Positions 32,731 through 44,245 of a DNA stretch of 64,000 bases are shown in pieces. The DNA is taken from positions 480,615,157 to 480,679,156 of the forward strand of contig NC_081412.1 of the NCBI RefSeq assembly GCF_030272615.1. The letters run 5' to 3'. This DNA comes from Cryptomeria japonica. Its lineage: Eukaryota; Streptophyta; Pinopsida; Cupressales; Cupressaceae. Every line of letters begins with the position of its first letter. Position 1 is the stretch's first letter. The position numbers and the translations under genes were made by a program. Under the pieces are notes generated by a model. That model saw only the letters and a list, made by a program, of their open reading frames with translations, was not told the DNA's origin and searched no databases.

Positions 32731-34918
32731 ATTTCATTGGTAGATATAACCATTCACATTCTCAAATTGCTTATCAAGTGCCTAATTATGATATTCAAAG
32801 AATTTTTATTATTCAGAGATAAAGGTTTGCAATGGTATTGTTCTATGTCTCCTTATTCTATTACATCATTTCCACAATTGGCTAATGCTTTCATTGAATA
32901 ATTTTAAAATAATATCAATCCTAAAATTACTTTGATTGATTTGATTCATTGTAAGCAAGGATTTAAAGAAAAAGTGATTGATTTCATTGGTAGATATAAA
33001 CATTTGCATTCTCAAATTGCTTATCAAGTACCTAATTATGATGTTCAAAGAATTTTTATTGCTAATTTACAAAAAAAACATTAGAGATAAACTTCTATTT
33101 TTTGTGTTTACTTACTTTATGCAATTGTGTGCGGTGCTTCATAATTATCAACTTCAAGTAATTCAATTTGAATCATCTCCTTCAACACTCAAGTGGTAGC
33201 CACAACATCAAGTGTGGCCCCATTATCCAGATACTTTAAAAAATAATTTACTCCTCTTTCTAAGTCTTTGCATAGTACAATGTTGAGGTTGATAAATGCT
33301 AATGTGTTGAAACTTCCTCCCATCAAGTCAATTGATACTTCTAAACCATTGCAATCCTATCATAACCCCAAAGCCTTTTGTCAATATCACTGTCAATTTG
33401 GCCATGATACTAAGAAATGTTATACATTAAGGAAAAAGATTTAAGACTGCATTGATAACAAATATCATATTAGCGGCTTGTGTGAATAACAAGGGAAACA
33501 AGTTCGTAGCTTCTCCAGATCAAAACCTCCAAATCTTCACCTTTCCTTTGCCTTCTCACTCTACTAATATTGTTGAGTCTAAGCCTCTTGCCTTTTCTCC
33601 CAATAAACTTGGTATGGAGTCTAATAATGTTGTGAATCTTGTGGATAAAACAATACCTCCTAAAGATCTATGCACTACTTTTGATCCTAGGGAGACTATT
33701 ATTGCACCTGATGGCCCATTGTATATCACTATGAAGATCAAAGAAAACTCTAATGAGGAGTGCTCATTGATCCAGTGTGTATGGTGAATGTGATTACTAA
33801 AGAATATATTTATACTTTACATTCATACATCATTGGTTCTATTACTCTCCCTATTGAGATTGGTACTAGGTGCTTAAATGTGACTTTTTCTATCATTCAT
33901 ACATCATATCAGTTGTGTATGAAGTTGGGACATCCTTGGCTCTCTTCCATGAAAGTTATTCCTTATAAAGTTCATAAATATTTGAAATTCCCTCATAATG
34001 ACACTATCATAACAATTAAACAAAGTCTTTACCAACCCACAATGAAGTGTGGTAATTTCACCCTTGATTACTCATGGACTCAACAACTTGAACCTCTTAA
34101 GCCTTGAAGTGACATCCATTTCTTATCTTATCAGAACTGGAAAAATGAGATGATCATTTCCTTGAGTAAGCTTAGAGATCCTCTAATTATTGATATGCCT
34201 CCACAAATGGACCTTGTATTCTTCCTAATCCTATTCCTCCCATATATGCCTCAATCCTCCCTCCTACAAATTACAAAGGAAAGTGTGTGGCATCTGCTAT
34301 GTCTCAACCTAGTAGGGCCTCTCATTCCTCCTTTAAAGGAAGACAAGAAGCTTATGTCCATCGACCCTCAACCTTCACAAGTCTTGACTAAAACTAAAAG
34401 GAACCATTGTGGGAGAGAATGCCAACTAAAACGTTGTGCTAAGGCTTCAAAAAAATTTCTTCCCAAACCAAATTTCCCCCTCGAAGACACCAAATGTTGG
34501 CTTGATCCCATTTGTCTAGCCTTCACCTAACCCTAGGGAGGAAGTTCAACCTAAATCACCAAGATTAAAATTCCTTAAGGAAAATGATGGTTCATGCTCT
34601 TTTTGTGTTAGAGATCCTATTTTTAATAATCTAGATGATGATATGGATGATGATGTTGTTCATGCTAACAATGTCTATTCTAATGAGTTTGATGATATGT
34701 ATGAGTTTATTGATGTTAATCATGACTTATCTTCACATTTTTCAAAAGCATTAACCCTAGCTCCTAGTGACAAACAAAGTGACTCATCATTAGACCACGG
34801 TCCTTGTTTGGAACTTGCAATAGCTCCATCTATCGTGCTCAAAGTTTCTCCTCTTGCTTCTTGTCCACCTTCCCTAATTGATGTTCAACACGATTGGGGG
34901 GTGCATGATTTTCTTGAT
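32731..34918 (+). pseudogene. Degenerate gag-protease element, part 2 (Gag remainder, protease-like, C-terminal region)
   Basis: This continues the frame broken at 4,427. A 248-base tandem duplication of the Gag core is followed by a knuckle near 33,375 (FCQYHCQFGHDTKKCYTL). The protease-like block LIDPVCMVNVITKEYI sits near 33,765, then GSITLPIEIGTRCLNV and LGHPWLSSMKVI. The acidic end (34,643-34,918) reads HSNDLSSHFSKALTLAPSD-like text and finishes VHDFLD. Each block has its counterpart in the intact protein at 44,246-47,698. Many stops and frameshifts are present. Asp-Pro again replaces the usual Asp-Ser/Thr-Gly. Confidence 0.78.
32815..33062 (+). repeat. Second unit of a 248-bp tandem duplication in the degenerate Gag
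   Basis: The unit from agagataaaggtttgcaatgg to gaatttttatt occurs twice. The first unit is split by the chromovirus: 4,257-4,427 plus 32,736-32,812. The duplication therefore existed before the chromovirus inserted. Confidence 0.75.
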
Positions 34919-35810
34919 TAGATTCATTTGTGTCATAGATCCTCTCTTGTATGTTTGCTTGTTCATAATGTGCTTTCCAATTATGTGTTGCTTGATATGT
35001 TTTTGTGTTAAGTTAGGTTCTTTTTGGATGAGACTTGTTTTTTTGTTGGTACAAGGTAATAAAGAGGCTGAATTTATTGTGGCGTCATTCTATTTTTATC
35101 TCCATTCTTCTATATGTCATCTCTTGTGTTATCTACTTGGGAACGATGCAATCAAGTGAGATGTCTTTTGGTCTCTTCCATGTTGACATAAAAAGAAACA
35201 TGTTCCCTTCTTCCATTGTGCTTGTAGTTCCACTACCTTTGGGGGATGAAGTCAATTCAATACAAATATCTTTGATGTACATTATTTATCATAAGAGCAT
35301 ATTGATCCCATAGTTAGTGGATCCCTTATGTGCTTTATATGTTTTGTGACCATTATCCTTTGACTTTTTTTCTTGGGGGCATCTCATTGTGGTAAAATTC
35401 TTGTCTTTTGGATGTATGCAACCTTAAAACAATTGCTCCTGATAAGGCATAAGCAATCACTTTAACATGGGGGCATACACTCTGCTCAATGTTACACTTT
35501 TTGCACACACTATGACATATTTTTATACTCGAGTTGTTTTGCAAGCTGAGCCTTTTGTTTTGTAATTTGGTATTTTTCTTTTTCATGACTCATCATAAGA
35601 AAGTCTTACTAAGCTAGTGAAGTCATGTGTTCTTTCTCCTTCTCCTTTCTTATAATGTCCCTTTTATCTTAGTGTGTAGTGAGATCTTAAAGTTCCTAGG
35701 GGCTTAGTGTGTCTTATGTCTTTGATATCTTCATATAAGTCTTTCAATGCAACCTTGTACTTTACCGTGAGTATGCTCAATCTCATACTCCCACTAACAT
35801 GGACACTAAA
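34919..35810 (+). other. Downstream untranslated part of the degenerate gag-protease element
   Basis: After the Gag-protease frame ends I recognise no gene. Scattered short frames lack motifs. By analogy with 43,502-44,245 it is the 3' untranslated region before the LTR. Confidence 0.5.
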
Positions 35811-36600
35811 TGTAGCATCCTAAATTGTACTTGCCTACAATTGTGTCCACACCTAAGCCTCATTTTTATGTTTCGTCTTCCAAGGCCTAATTGCAATATT
35901 GATTCTACTCACACCACTTACCTATCCTGTAATTTCATCAATTTTTCAATTTTACCCCATTTTTGGAAACTTGATTTCTAAGACTAGGACATACCATTCC
36001 CTAGTCCCAAATTAGGCCCAAGGCATACCACACCCTAGGCCTCTTAATTGGGCCCCAAATTGTACCCCTTAATGGTCATCATAAATGAGCAATAATTGAT
36101 CTTATTTCGACCTATTGTGGAAATCCAATTTAATTTTTGATGGTCAAGTATAAGAGGAGGTCTACCCCTCTCATTTCTAACCTAACAAATTGAAATCAAG
36201 ATCTATACTCTAGCAAAATCAAGTGAGCAAGCAATCATACATTCATCAAGCATTTGAGCATAAGTGAAGTCAAGTTCAAGCATTGAAGATGGCATTCATG
36301 ATCAATGTTTTATTAAGACATCCTACATAAACCCTAATTGATTTGTATGGAAACAAACAAAACTTCATCAAGGTAAACATTGTGTTTTTTAGCATTACAT
36401 TTCAGATTCAATCTTTCCCTCAAAAGGAAAGTGCTTTATTTTAGTCTTTCATTACATTTGTCAATTCAATTTCATGGTTACTTCCAAAACTGAGGTTTGA
36501 CCTAAGGCAAACCCCTATTCCCAACATATTTCTCTTTCTTTCAATGTGCAAGAAACAAGTGTGGAGTCGTACTAGATAAATGTGGTAGAGTCAACAGTGA
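35811..36600 (+). repeat. Probable 3' LTR of the degenerate gag-protease element (right limit unresolved)
   Basis: TGTAGCATCCTAAATTG at 35,811 matches the minus-strand LTR start of the 42,272-50,125 element (TGTAGCATCCTAAAATTGC). Beyond the first bases the similarity is weak and I cannot place the right edge. Confidence 0.4.
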
Positions 36601-38589
36601 TGAACAGGTTTAGCTTTCATCAGCAGAAAATTTAGAGGATTGGGGCTGATCTATGCTCCTTGGTCCCAAAAAATCAAGTCGAGATTCTAGGAACAGGTCT
36701 GACACGTCTTATTTTCCCTAGATCCAAGTTTGTGGTTCAGTGGGATATTTGTAGCTTACTGTTTATGTCAGATTGCTTCAATATTACATTGTTTTGCCCT
36801 AATTTTCATAATCAATCCAATTCAACTTAAGAAAGAGGACTAATAATATCAATTCAGTTGATTCCAATCAAAATATTTGTCTCTTCCCCACATTATTATG
36901 CTTAGATCTATTACGTTCAAACCTCTTTCAATGTTGTGGTGTTAATTGAGCTAGTTAGTGGTTTGATTACCTTAAACCCTCATCCTCAATTTTCACCAAA
37001 TTATAGATATTATGGTGATGGTCATGAGCATGCTTTAAATTGTTGTTATATCTCTCTTATTGCTCCTAAGAAATGAATTTATGTTACAAAGATGTCTTGG
37101 TCTCTGCATATTGTTGAAAGAATAAGAATGTGGGAAGTTGTACTTATGACTATTTGGGAGTGATCCAAATTTCTCTACAATTGAAAATATGGATGTGTGA
37201 TTTGGAAATTATCTTGTAAGTGCTCTAAATGATGTATATTTCTTTCTTGAGGATACTAGTGTTGCCATAGATAGTTTTGGTAACCACTGTAACGCTCCGC
37301 ATTTCTCTATATTTATGTGTTTCCTTCGATAGTTTGTTGGGTATGCTTATGTTTTATGTGCAATCTCTCAGTTCAAGCTTCAACTACAAAAGTGTACCAC
37401 ATGTATGATTATTAACATTCTATCTTAAGAATATGTTTTTTGGCTTACCAGGAACAAAGAGTTTTGTATTTGTTTGCCTATGCTAGCTTAATTTGGCATG
37501 ACATTTTGAAAGAGTGTATGGGAATGTTTTTAAATGTTCTTAGAAAGTCTCTACGTGGTCCACACATTAGATTTTGATCTCTATAGGGTAAAATATTGTC
37601 TAATTTTGATATCCTAGCAGATTTATCATTGTTTGGCCAATAAGGCTTGATTTCTCATGTGCACCATGTATCTACAAGTTTGTGTTGGCTTTATAGGATG
37701 TAGCAAGATTGTTTTGGGATGAGATAAGTCTTGATGTGAACCATAATGTTTAATTTCTCCTGATAGATGTATTTTTGGCCCAACTTGTAAAGGGATACAC
37801 ATTTCATCTAGGCATTGCCTCATTGTCAACTTAGAGTGATTTGTGCCAATGCTTGGATGGATTTGCCTACTTGGGAATGAGTGCTAAAGTTATTTTTTAT
37901 CCTATTTTCCTTATGAATGGGACCACAATGAGTTTATTTTCTCCATAGAGGTGTTTCAGGCTGACCTAATGTATGTGTCATGTTTCTCATCAGTAACTAA
38001 CTTGGAAGAGGATTATTAAAGGTTGCAAAGCATATATATTGAAGATAATTTTTGGTAGAGACATATGTTAATGTGAACATTCAAGGTGGATTAAATGGCA
38101 TGTTGGAGACAATGAGCCAAAGGATATAACATTCATAGAAGTGATTTCAATCTATTGGAGGCAAGAAGCAAAAGTTAGTTGAAGTGGTGGCAATGTGTTC
38201 GAGGCAATAAGCCAAAGGCAATCATAACTAAAGTTGTTTCTTCATTGTATGTTGCTTTGAGGTAGTGAACCTCTTCTGCAAGTGTTTATAAATCTGATGG
38301 ACTTTAGGTTGTTGTAGCTTCCTTGAATTGTAGACTTAAAACAATGTTGTAAATCTATTTTATTATTGCGCAATTAGATTTGGAAAATAGCTCCAAGCAT
38401 CTATTCTCATCATCATTTTTCCCCTGTCAGTTTTTCCACGCATATCTAGTGTTATCTTGTGTACTTGTCTTTATTGTTTTATCCTTCATTAGTGTTGATG
38501 AATTTAAAGATTTAAATTAATAGTTGGAAGAGAAAAAAAAATTAAGGGATAATAATTCACCCCCCTCTTAGTATCTGATGTGTTTAACA
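36601..38589 (+). repeat. 5' LTR of the SIRE-type copia element (left limit unresolved)
   Basis: The right edge is firm: ttcacccccctcttag...gtttaaca ends at 38,589, directly before the primer site. The cccccctct block near the end is shared with both solo LTRs (61,330; reverse strand 39,870). LTRs of this family are 1.83-1.97 kb here, which would place the start near 36,620-36,760, but I see no clear TG start. The region holds no gene I recognise. Confidence 0.5.
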
Positions 38590-38604
38590 ATTGGTAGTAG
38601 AGCC
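38590..38604 (+). promoter_or_regulatory. Primer-binding site of the SIRE-type copia element
   Basis: ATTGGTAGTAGAGCC begins at the base after the LTR. The usual SIRE-type site is ATTGGTATCAGAGCC. Confidence 0.7.
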
Positions 38605-38657
38605 AAGTTTCTTTGAAGAAAATTAAACTGCCTAAGGAAGGTTTGTGATGCCTCAAG

Positions 38658-39760
38658 ATGTATCTCACAAGGTGCGTAGTTTTGATCAAACATAATACTT
38701 TTTGGAGAGTAATAATGGAAGGTTATCTAACCTATCATCAAGGGTCTAGTATTTGGCACTCAATCAAACATGATAATAGTGCTCCTGCTACTCCTCCAAT
38801 TGATTTAGTTGAGAATAGATTGTATGAGAAAAATGCCAAGGCAAAGAATGTTATTTTGAGTGGGCTAGATGATTCTAAAATTTCTGAAAGTGATGAACTA
38901 TGGTTCTGCTAAGGATGTCTAGGAAAAGCTTAGCAGCATTTATGAAGGAGGTAATAAAGTGAATCAAGTCGAGATGCAAAAATTCAAGAGAAAATTTCAG
39001 ACCCTGATAATGACAAGGGATGAAGATATTGCTAGCTAGTTATATGCTCCAGGTGGATGAAGCAGTTAATGACATTAGAGGTCTTGGTGGAGAAGTGAAA
39101 GAAGGTGAGATTATGAAAAATGTATTGATGTCTCTCCCTAAATCCTCTGGTCATAAGGTCTTTGTTATTGAGGAATCTAAAGATTTGGATAATAATTTAG
39201 TGGATCAATTATATAGTGCTCTCATTGATTTTGAAATGAGAGAGTTTGATAAAGATACCCCAAATAAATAGCTTTCAAAGTCAATAAGATGGTAGAGGAT
39301 GATCAGATTAATGAACTTGATGAGAAGGAAGCAAACTTTGTGAGAAGACTGAAGAAGAGCGCAAACAAGTACAAAGGTGAGTTACATTTCAAATACTTTA
39401 ATTGTGGCAAGATTGGTCATTTTGCTTCAAAATGTCCTTTCAGAGAATAAGGAGATAGCAACAAAAGAGAAAAGTTTGAAACAAGTATTTATTCCACAGA
39501 AAGCAACTATTCTTCAAAAGATGAGGACCATGATGATTCAAATGATGAAACTCTTCATGGCCTTTAAAGTTAGTAACAATCATGTTGATGTTGAAAAATG
39601 TAAGAAGTCTATAATCCTATACACTTTCAAGGGCAGTGGAAAATCAATGGTTGTGTGTATTGCTTTCCATGCAAAAGAAGAAAATGCATGGGTGATTGAC
39701 AGTAGTTTCTCCAATCACCTGATTGATGATAGGAAGAAGTTCATCAACCTCAAGAAGTAG
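38658..39760 (+). pseudogene. SIRE-type copia Gag and protease
   Basis: Gag fragments: SSIWHSIKHDNSAPATPP, KNAKAKNVILSGLDDS and KNVLMSLPKSSGHKVFVIEESKDLD with FEMRE near the end. The nucleocapsid knuckle FNCGKIGHFASKCP lies near 39,390, but the usual first Cys (CFNC) is Tyr. The protease site near 39,690 reads WVIDSSFSNHLIDD, where the D-S-G of active copia proteases is D-S-S. Stops near 38,910, 39,000 and 39,270 break the frame. The next domain is displaced by the solo LTR beginning at 39,841. Confidence 0.85.
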
Positions 39761-39840
39761 AATCATGGGTCAATAAAATTTGGAGATGAAATCTCTACAC
39801 AAATTTGTGAAAATGATACAATAACTATTGATGAATAGAA

Positions 39841-41813
39841 TGTTGAACACACAAATACATTGAGAAGTGGGGGTTGAATTAGTGTATGCGTTAACAATAC
39901 TCAAAACACTTTTTAATTCTCACAAGTAATTAACCATATAATTTATATGAGTGAGAAGATCAATAACACAACACACAACACCAGGGTATACATGGAAAAT
40001 CCAAGATGGGAAAAACCACGATGACAAAATGCTACTTGGAGCTACTGTCCAAATCTAGCCTCAAAAATGTATCAATTGGTTACAATTAATTTGAATGTGC
40101 CAACCTTTAGGAGACACCAATCCCCCAAATTTTATGAACACCAATCCAAAGAAGCACCAACCCCTACAATAGCTTACTTCAAAATTTGGGACACCAATCC
40201 CTTTACAATCACTTGATTTGAAGGCACCAACCTTTAGGAGACACCAATCCCCGACACTAACATAAAAGACTATAATATTGATGTAATATAAGAAAAATGA
40301 ATAGATATGAACCTATGTAGTTCCGCTCTGCCTCTTCAAAAGTTTGGTTCACACCCTTTTAGATCTGCTACTTTCCCTTCTCTATTGCTCAAATTGATAA
40401 AACAATATATGCTCTAGCTCCGTTCTTCCTCTTTACAACTTCTCAATCTTTCTTCTCATTACAACATTAATTATCAGCTGTGTTGATTTACATCCTATTT
40501 GTATGCTTTGTAATCACCTCCATTGGGTCAGCCAAGACTTAGCTCATCACAGATCAAACAAAATGTAGTTTGTATCAATATCATACAACATGATTTGTAC
40601 AACTTTCTATGTTGCATTAGGATTGTTCATTCAGTTGGTTTGCACTTTGTTTTAATCATCTTAGAATGGAGAATCTACCCCATTTTGTAACTGTCCAATA
40701 GTATTCAGTAAATAGTTGTCTAAGTCAACTTGTGCAAGTTCCCAGAATGCCCAGTTATTTGCACCAAAACAAGTTCCTTCTAGACCTTTAAATCTGGATC
40801 GTTGATTCTCATAATTTGAACAAAAATATTTGGTCATTGTTGCCACTGTGGGAGTTCCACGTGCCACATCATATTACTGCCAACACAATCTCCTTGGGTC
40901 TTTATCTCTGTCACATTGTCAAGGACACATGGCAATAGGCTGCAATATCGTGACATGACATCAATATACATCATCAAAACCTATGAACCAACGCTTTCTT
41001 CACTTCTTTGGACATGTGGCGGTTGATCACTTCATCACAAGCTTTTCCCTATGACATCACTTCTCCATGCGACATTGTGCTCTCTTATATCCATCTCTGT
41101 GGACCCCAACACAACACATGGTAGTCTCTCACCACATTCTGGGCTAACACTCCATTGTTACCTGTAAACAACAAGGATGAGACTCAACTATTTTTGCGAT
41201 AGTTTACAGTTGATCACAACATCATACCCTCCTCTGGTGGTCAACCTAAACCATTGCAATTATGCCCCTGGCAGTTCATCATAGCATCGCAACCTTAGTC
41301 GGTAGTATGCCCTAACCATTGTGATCTTGCACCTAACACTTTTTAACACCTCTACGTGTGCTCCAAGCAAAGGGAGAAAATCATGTGTCTCATTGCACAC
41401 TTAATCAATACTCATTGGTCTATATAGATACTCAATATCGATGTTGTACTACCAATGTGGGATAAATAGTCAAAACCATTACACGCATAGTCTGTTTCTT
41501 CTGCGCACAATATGTCTACTCTGCTCGAAGGACTCAAAGATATCTCTTCGTGTTGACCCATCTCAGTACTAATCCCTTCCATCAGTACATATTTTTTTGA
41601 CATCACGTTTGTCTTCTATTTCCAAATGCAACCTCCATGATTTCTTCAACTTTCTCTTAGATTGTTCGACATAACACGAACACAGGTCTCATACACATCC
41701 ACTCTATCAACTTAGACTGAATCATCTCTATCAAGATGCACTTCATCTTTGTGACACTCATATTTTTCATCAACAAGACAATATGTTGACATCAATGATA
41801 ATCAAATGCCAAC
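39841..41813 (-). mobile_element. SIRE-type copia solo LTR, inserted in the protease-integrase linker
   Basis: Minus orientation: starts TGTTGGCATTTGA at 41,813, ends ...GTGTGTTCAACA at 39,841, 1,973 bases. The start matches the other solo LTR at 59,532 (TGTTGGCATTG). Near its end it has the CCCCCACTTCTCA block and several ggtgtctcctaaaggttggt-type repeats (about 40,095-40,255). Flanks tagaa/aagag match only partly, consistent with an aged 5-bp target duplication. The split reading frame of the host element resumes at 41,814 (KSKIEDVCYVV). No internal coding region is present. Confidence 0.8.
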
Positions 41814-41848
41814 AAAGAGTAAGATAGAGGATGTTTGCTATGTCGTGG

Positions 41849-41992
41849 TAGCTCTGTACAAGTCAATATGTATCAAATCCTAAGGTCTTGTAGAGAAGCA
41901 ATCCTTGCTCTTAAAACTTGTCCTTGTCTATTTTCCCATTAGACTTTGCTTACACAAGATGATAGTAGGCTTGATAATCTTTCAGATGTTTC
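41849..41992 (-). repeat. Inverted duplicate of the integrase-proximal segment
   Basis: The reverse complement of 41,849-41,992 matches 42,242-42,271 joined to 50,126-50,245 of the same element with few differences. The copy is continuous across the 42,271/50,126 insertion site, so it was made before the non-autonomous element arrived. It replaces roughly six codons of the normal sequence. Confidence 0.8.
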
Positions 41993-42266
41993 TACTCAGT
42001 GTCAGTGAAATGTGCAGCAAAGGATATAATATCACATTTCATGACAAAGGTGAAATCAGAAATGTAGACTCTAAAAGATGAGTTGCAAAAGGATGTAGGA
42101 GTAAATATAATGTTTATCACCTAAAAGATGCCAATGGGAGGTGTCTATTGACTCAACCTAGTGATAACTAGTTGTGGCACAAGATAATGGGGCACATCGG
42201 CTTTGACAACCTTGTGAAGATAAGCTCTACATGCAATAAGAGACATTTGAAAGATTATCAAGCCTA

Positions 42267-42271
42267 CTAAC
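42267..42271. repeat. Target-site duplication (left), non-autonomous element
   Basis: ctaac here and at 50,126-50,130, flanking the LTRs exactly. Removing the element and one copy restores an open copia reading frame across the site. Confidence 0.92.
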
Positions 42272-43501
42272 TGTAAAGCGGAAAATCGCGGTCGAACCCT
42301 AGTTGGTCTCCCCTCTTCTAACTCCGAGGAGAGAGAAGGGAGGTTCGCTAGGATTCGATGGGTTTTCACTTAGGGGGAAGACTTTACATTCAAAAGAGGG
42401 GTTGAAACTCATAAGATCCAATCCCACACAATGTAAGATTGGATGCTAAATGAATTTCAAGGGTTAGGAAAGCAAGGCTACCCTCTTTTGTAAAGAATGT
42501 TGATAGAAGAATTAAGCTAAGCATGCATAGAAAGTGATAAAGATTCGCTTATAAACTGAGTTTAGGTTATAGGATGAAGCTGCGGACCTGGAATTAGCAG
42601 TAGAATGTCGATACGGCGCTGTCCTGCAAATTTGAGAAAAAGTTGTCGGGACGATGGCGCCCGGCGCCACGGTCCTCTGAAAAATCCGCGAAACGAAGGG
42701 GGATCTGTTCGTCTCTGCACAAGGATTCCAGATCTTCAATCTCAGCCGCGTACCTGCAACCTACGCACAAAAAAGCGAAGATGATTGGGGGGTTAGGGAT
42801 TAGGGGTTTGCCTTTAGGTCAAACCCCGGTTTTGGAATTAACCAAGAAATGAGCAAGTGCTGTAAATGTAAATGACTGTAATGTAAAACAAGTACTAATA
42901 CCTTGTTCTAAGGATGTTTGTATCCTTATGTGCAAAGGTTTAGATGTTGTAGTATGTAGCATGTAATAAGTGATCTCCTCTTCAATGGTTGAATCCTTGA
43001 CTTGAATGCAACACTTAGCCTTGAATGGAGACTTGGAATGATCAATTGCTTGAATGCTTGAATGCTTGAGTATAGTTTCCACGCTTTTCACATATGTCCT
43101 TCTCATTATTCTTCTTACCAAATGAGAGGGAAAAATGTAGTTTATATACTTGTCAATTAGGGCTGATAGACTGATTTTCCCGACCTTAGGCCGACCAGGG
43201 AAGTATATTTCCAAATTGCAATCAAAAAGACCCGATATCACTTAGGAAACCGGGCCCAAAATAGGACCCAGGGACCAGGGCACTGGGCGCCCTGGTCCTG
43301 AGGGACCAGTGCGCTGGGCGCTCTGGTCCCACCTCCGGGACAGCGGGGTGCAAGGAGGTTCAGGCCAATGGTGCTTGAAAAATGCAGTTTTCAGTGTCGT
43401 GAGCAAGTTTTGGGGTCTCCATTCAGGTTGCGCGTTGCGTCGCCATCGTGAAGACCGAAATGCAGTCAAAATTGCAAGTGTCGCAATTTTAGGATGCTAC
43501 A
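42272..43501 (-). repeat. 3' LTR of the non-autonomous element
   Basis: 1,230 bases. Two 27-base GC-rich hairpin units lie at 43,272-43,298 and 43,303-43,329. The ggacgatggcgcc hairpin module is at 42,649-42,675. Confidence 0.93.
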
Positions 43502-44245
43502 TTTAGCCCCCACTTTAGCGGGAGTATGTATGCACATACTTCCGATAAAGTACAAGGAAACAACGTTGAAAGACTTTCACCACGTCAAGGAGGCAAGATA
43601 CACCAAGCCCCCAGTGGACTAAGGATCTTACGACTTCGATTGACAAAGTAAAAGGGAAGATCACGAGGGAGAACCATGACTGTCAGTAGTAAGGTTCCCT
43701 CACTATGAGTCATGCAAAAGAAATACCAAAAATCTTCAAGACAAAGCTAAGTTTGCCAAGAAATTTTCAAGTATCTTTGAAAGGATAGACAGGGTGTATG
43801 CCCCCCTACGTTAAAGCGATCGCACACGCCTCAACGGGGGTGATTGTTTTAACGTAGTGATACACATAAGAAATGAGAAAGGAAAAAGGAGCACGTTATC
43901 GCAAAGATTTAGCCCCCAAGTGTGAGATAAACCCAAGGATAATAGACACAAAACACAAAGCACGAGGTGACTTCGCTTTCCTCGGGGTCAGTATGTTGTA
44001 TGATAAGTCATGTATATATCATATGTATGTATGCATAATTGTTCTTCATTCCCCAATCAAGGAAGGTCACCTAGAAGAAGGGAACACATGTGTCTTTTGA
44101 GTCAACATGAGAGAGACCAAAGAGATCTCAATGCTTTGCATCGTCCTCAAGTAGACAACACTAAGGACAACAAATAGAAGAATGAGAATAACATATAGAA
44201 GAAGTAACAAAAGGGAGGGGGAGAGAATCTGCTATGCTAATGTAA
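43502..44245 (-). other. 3' untranslated region and polypurine tract of the non-autonomous element
   Basis: The minus strand AAAGTGGGGGCTAAA (43,502-43,516) precedes the LTR start TGTAGCATCC and is the polypurine tract. A 10-base perfect inverted repeat, ctacgttaaa at 43,806-43,815 and tttaacgtag at 43,848-43,857, could form a hairpin. No gene is visible. Confidence 0.75.

Larger units (their letters stand above)
41814..42271 (+). pseudogene. SIRE-type copia protease end and gag-pre-integrase domain, with inverted insert
   Basis: KSKIEDVCYVV runs to 41,848. An inverted 144-base segment follows. From about 41,993 the frame continues with LSVSEMCSKGYNITFHDKGE and LWHKIMGHIGFDNLVKIS, the gag-pre-integrase block. 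At 42,271 it is cut by the non-autonomous LTR element and resumes without loss at 50,126. Confidence 0.82.
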
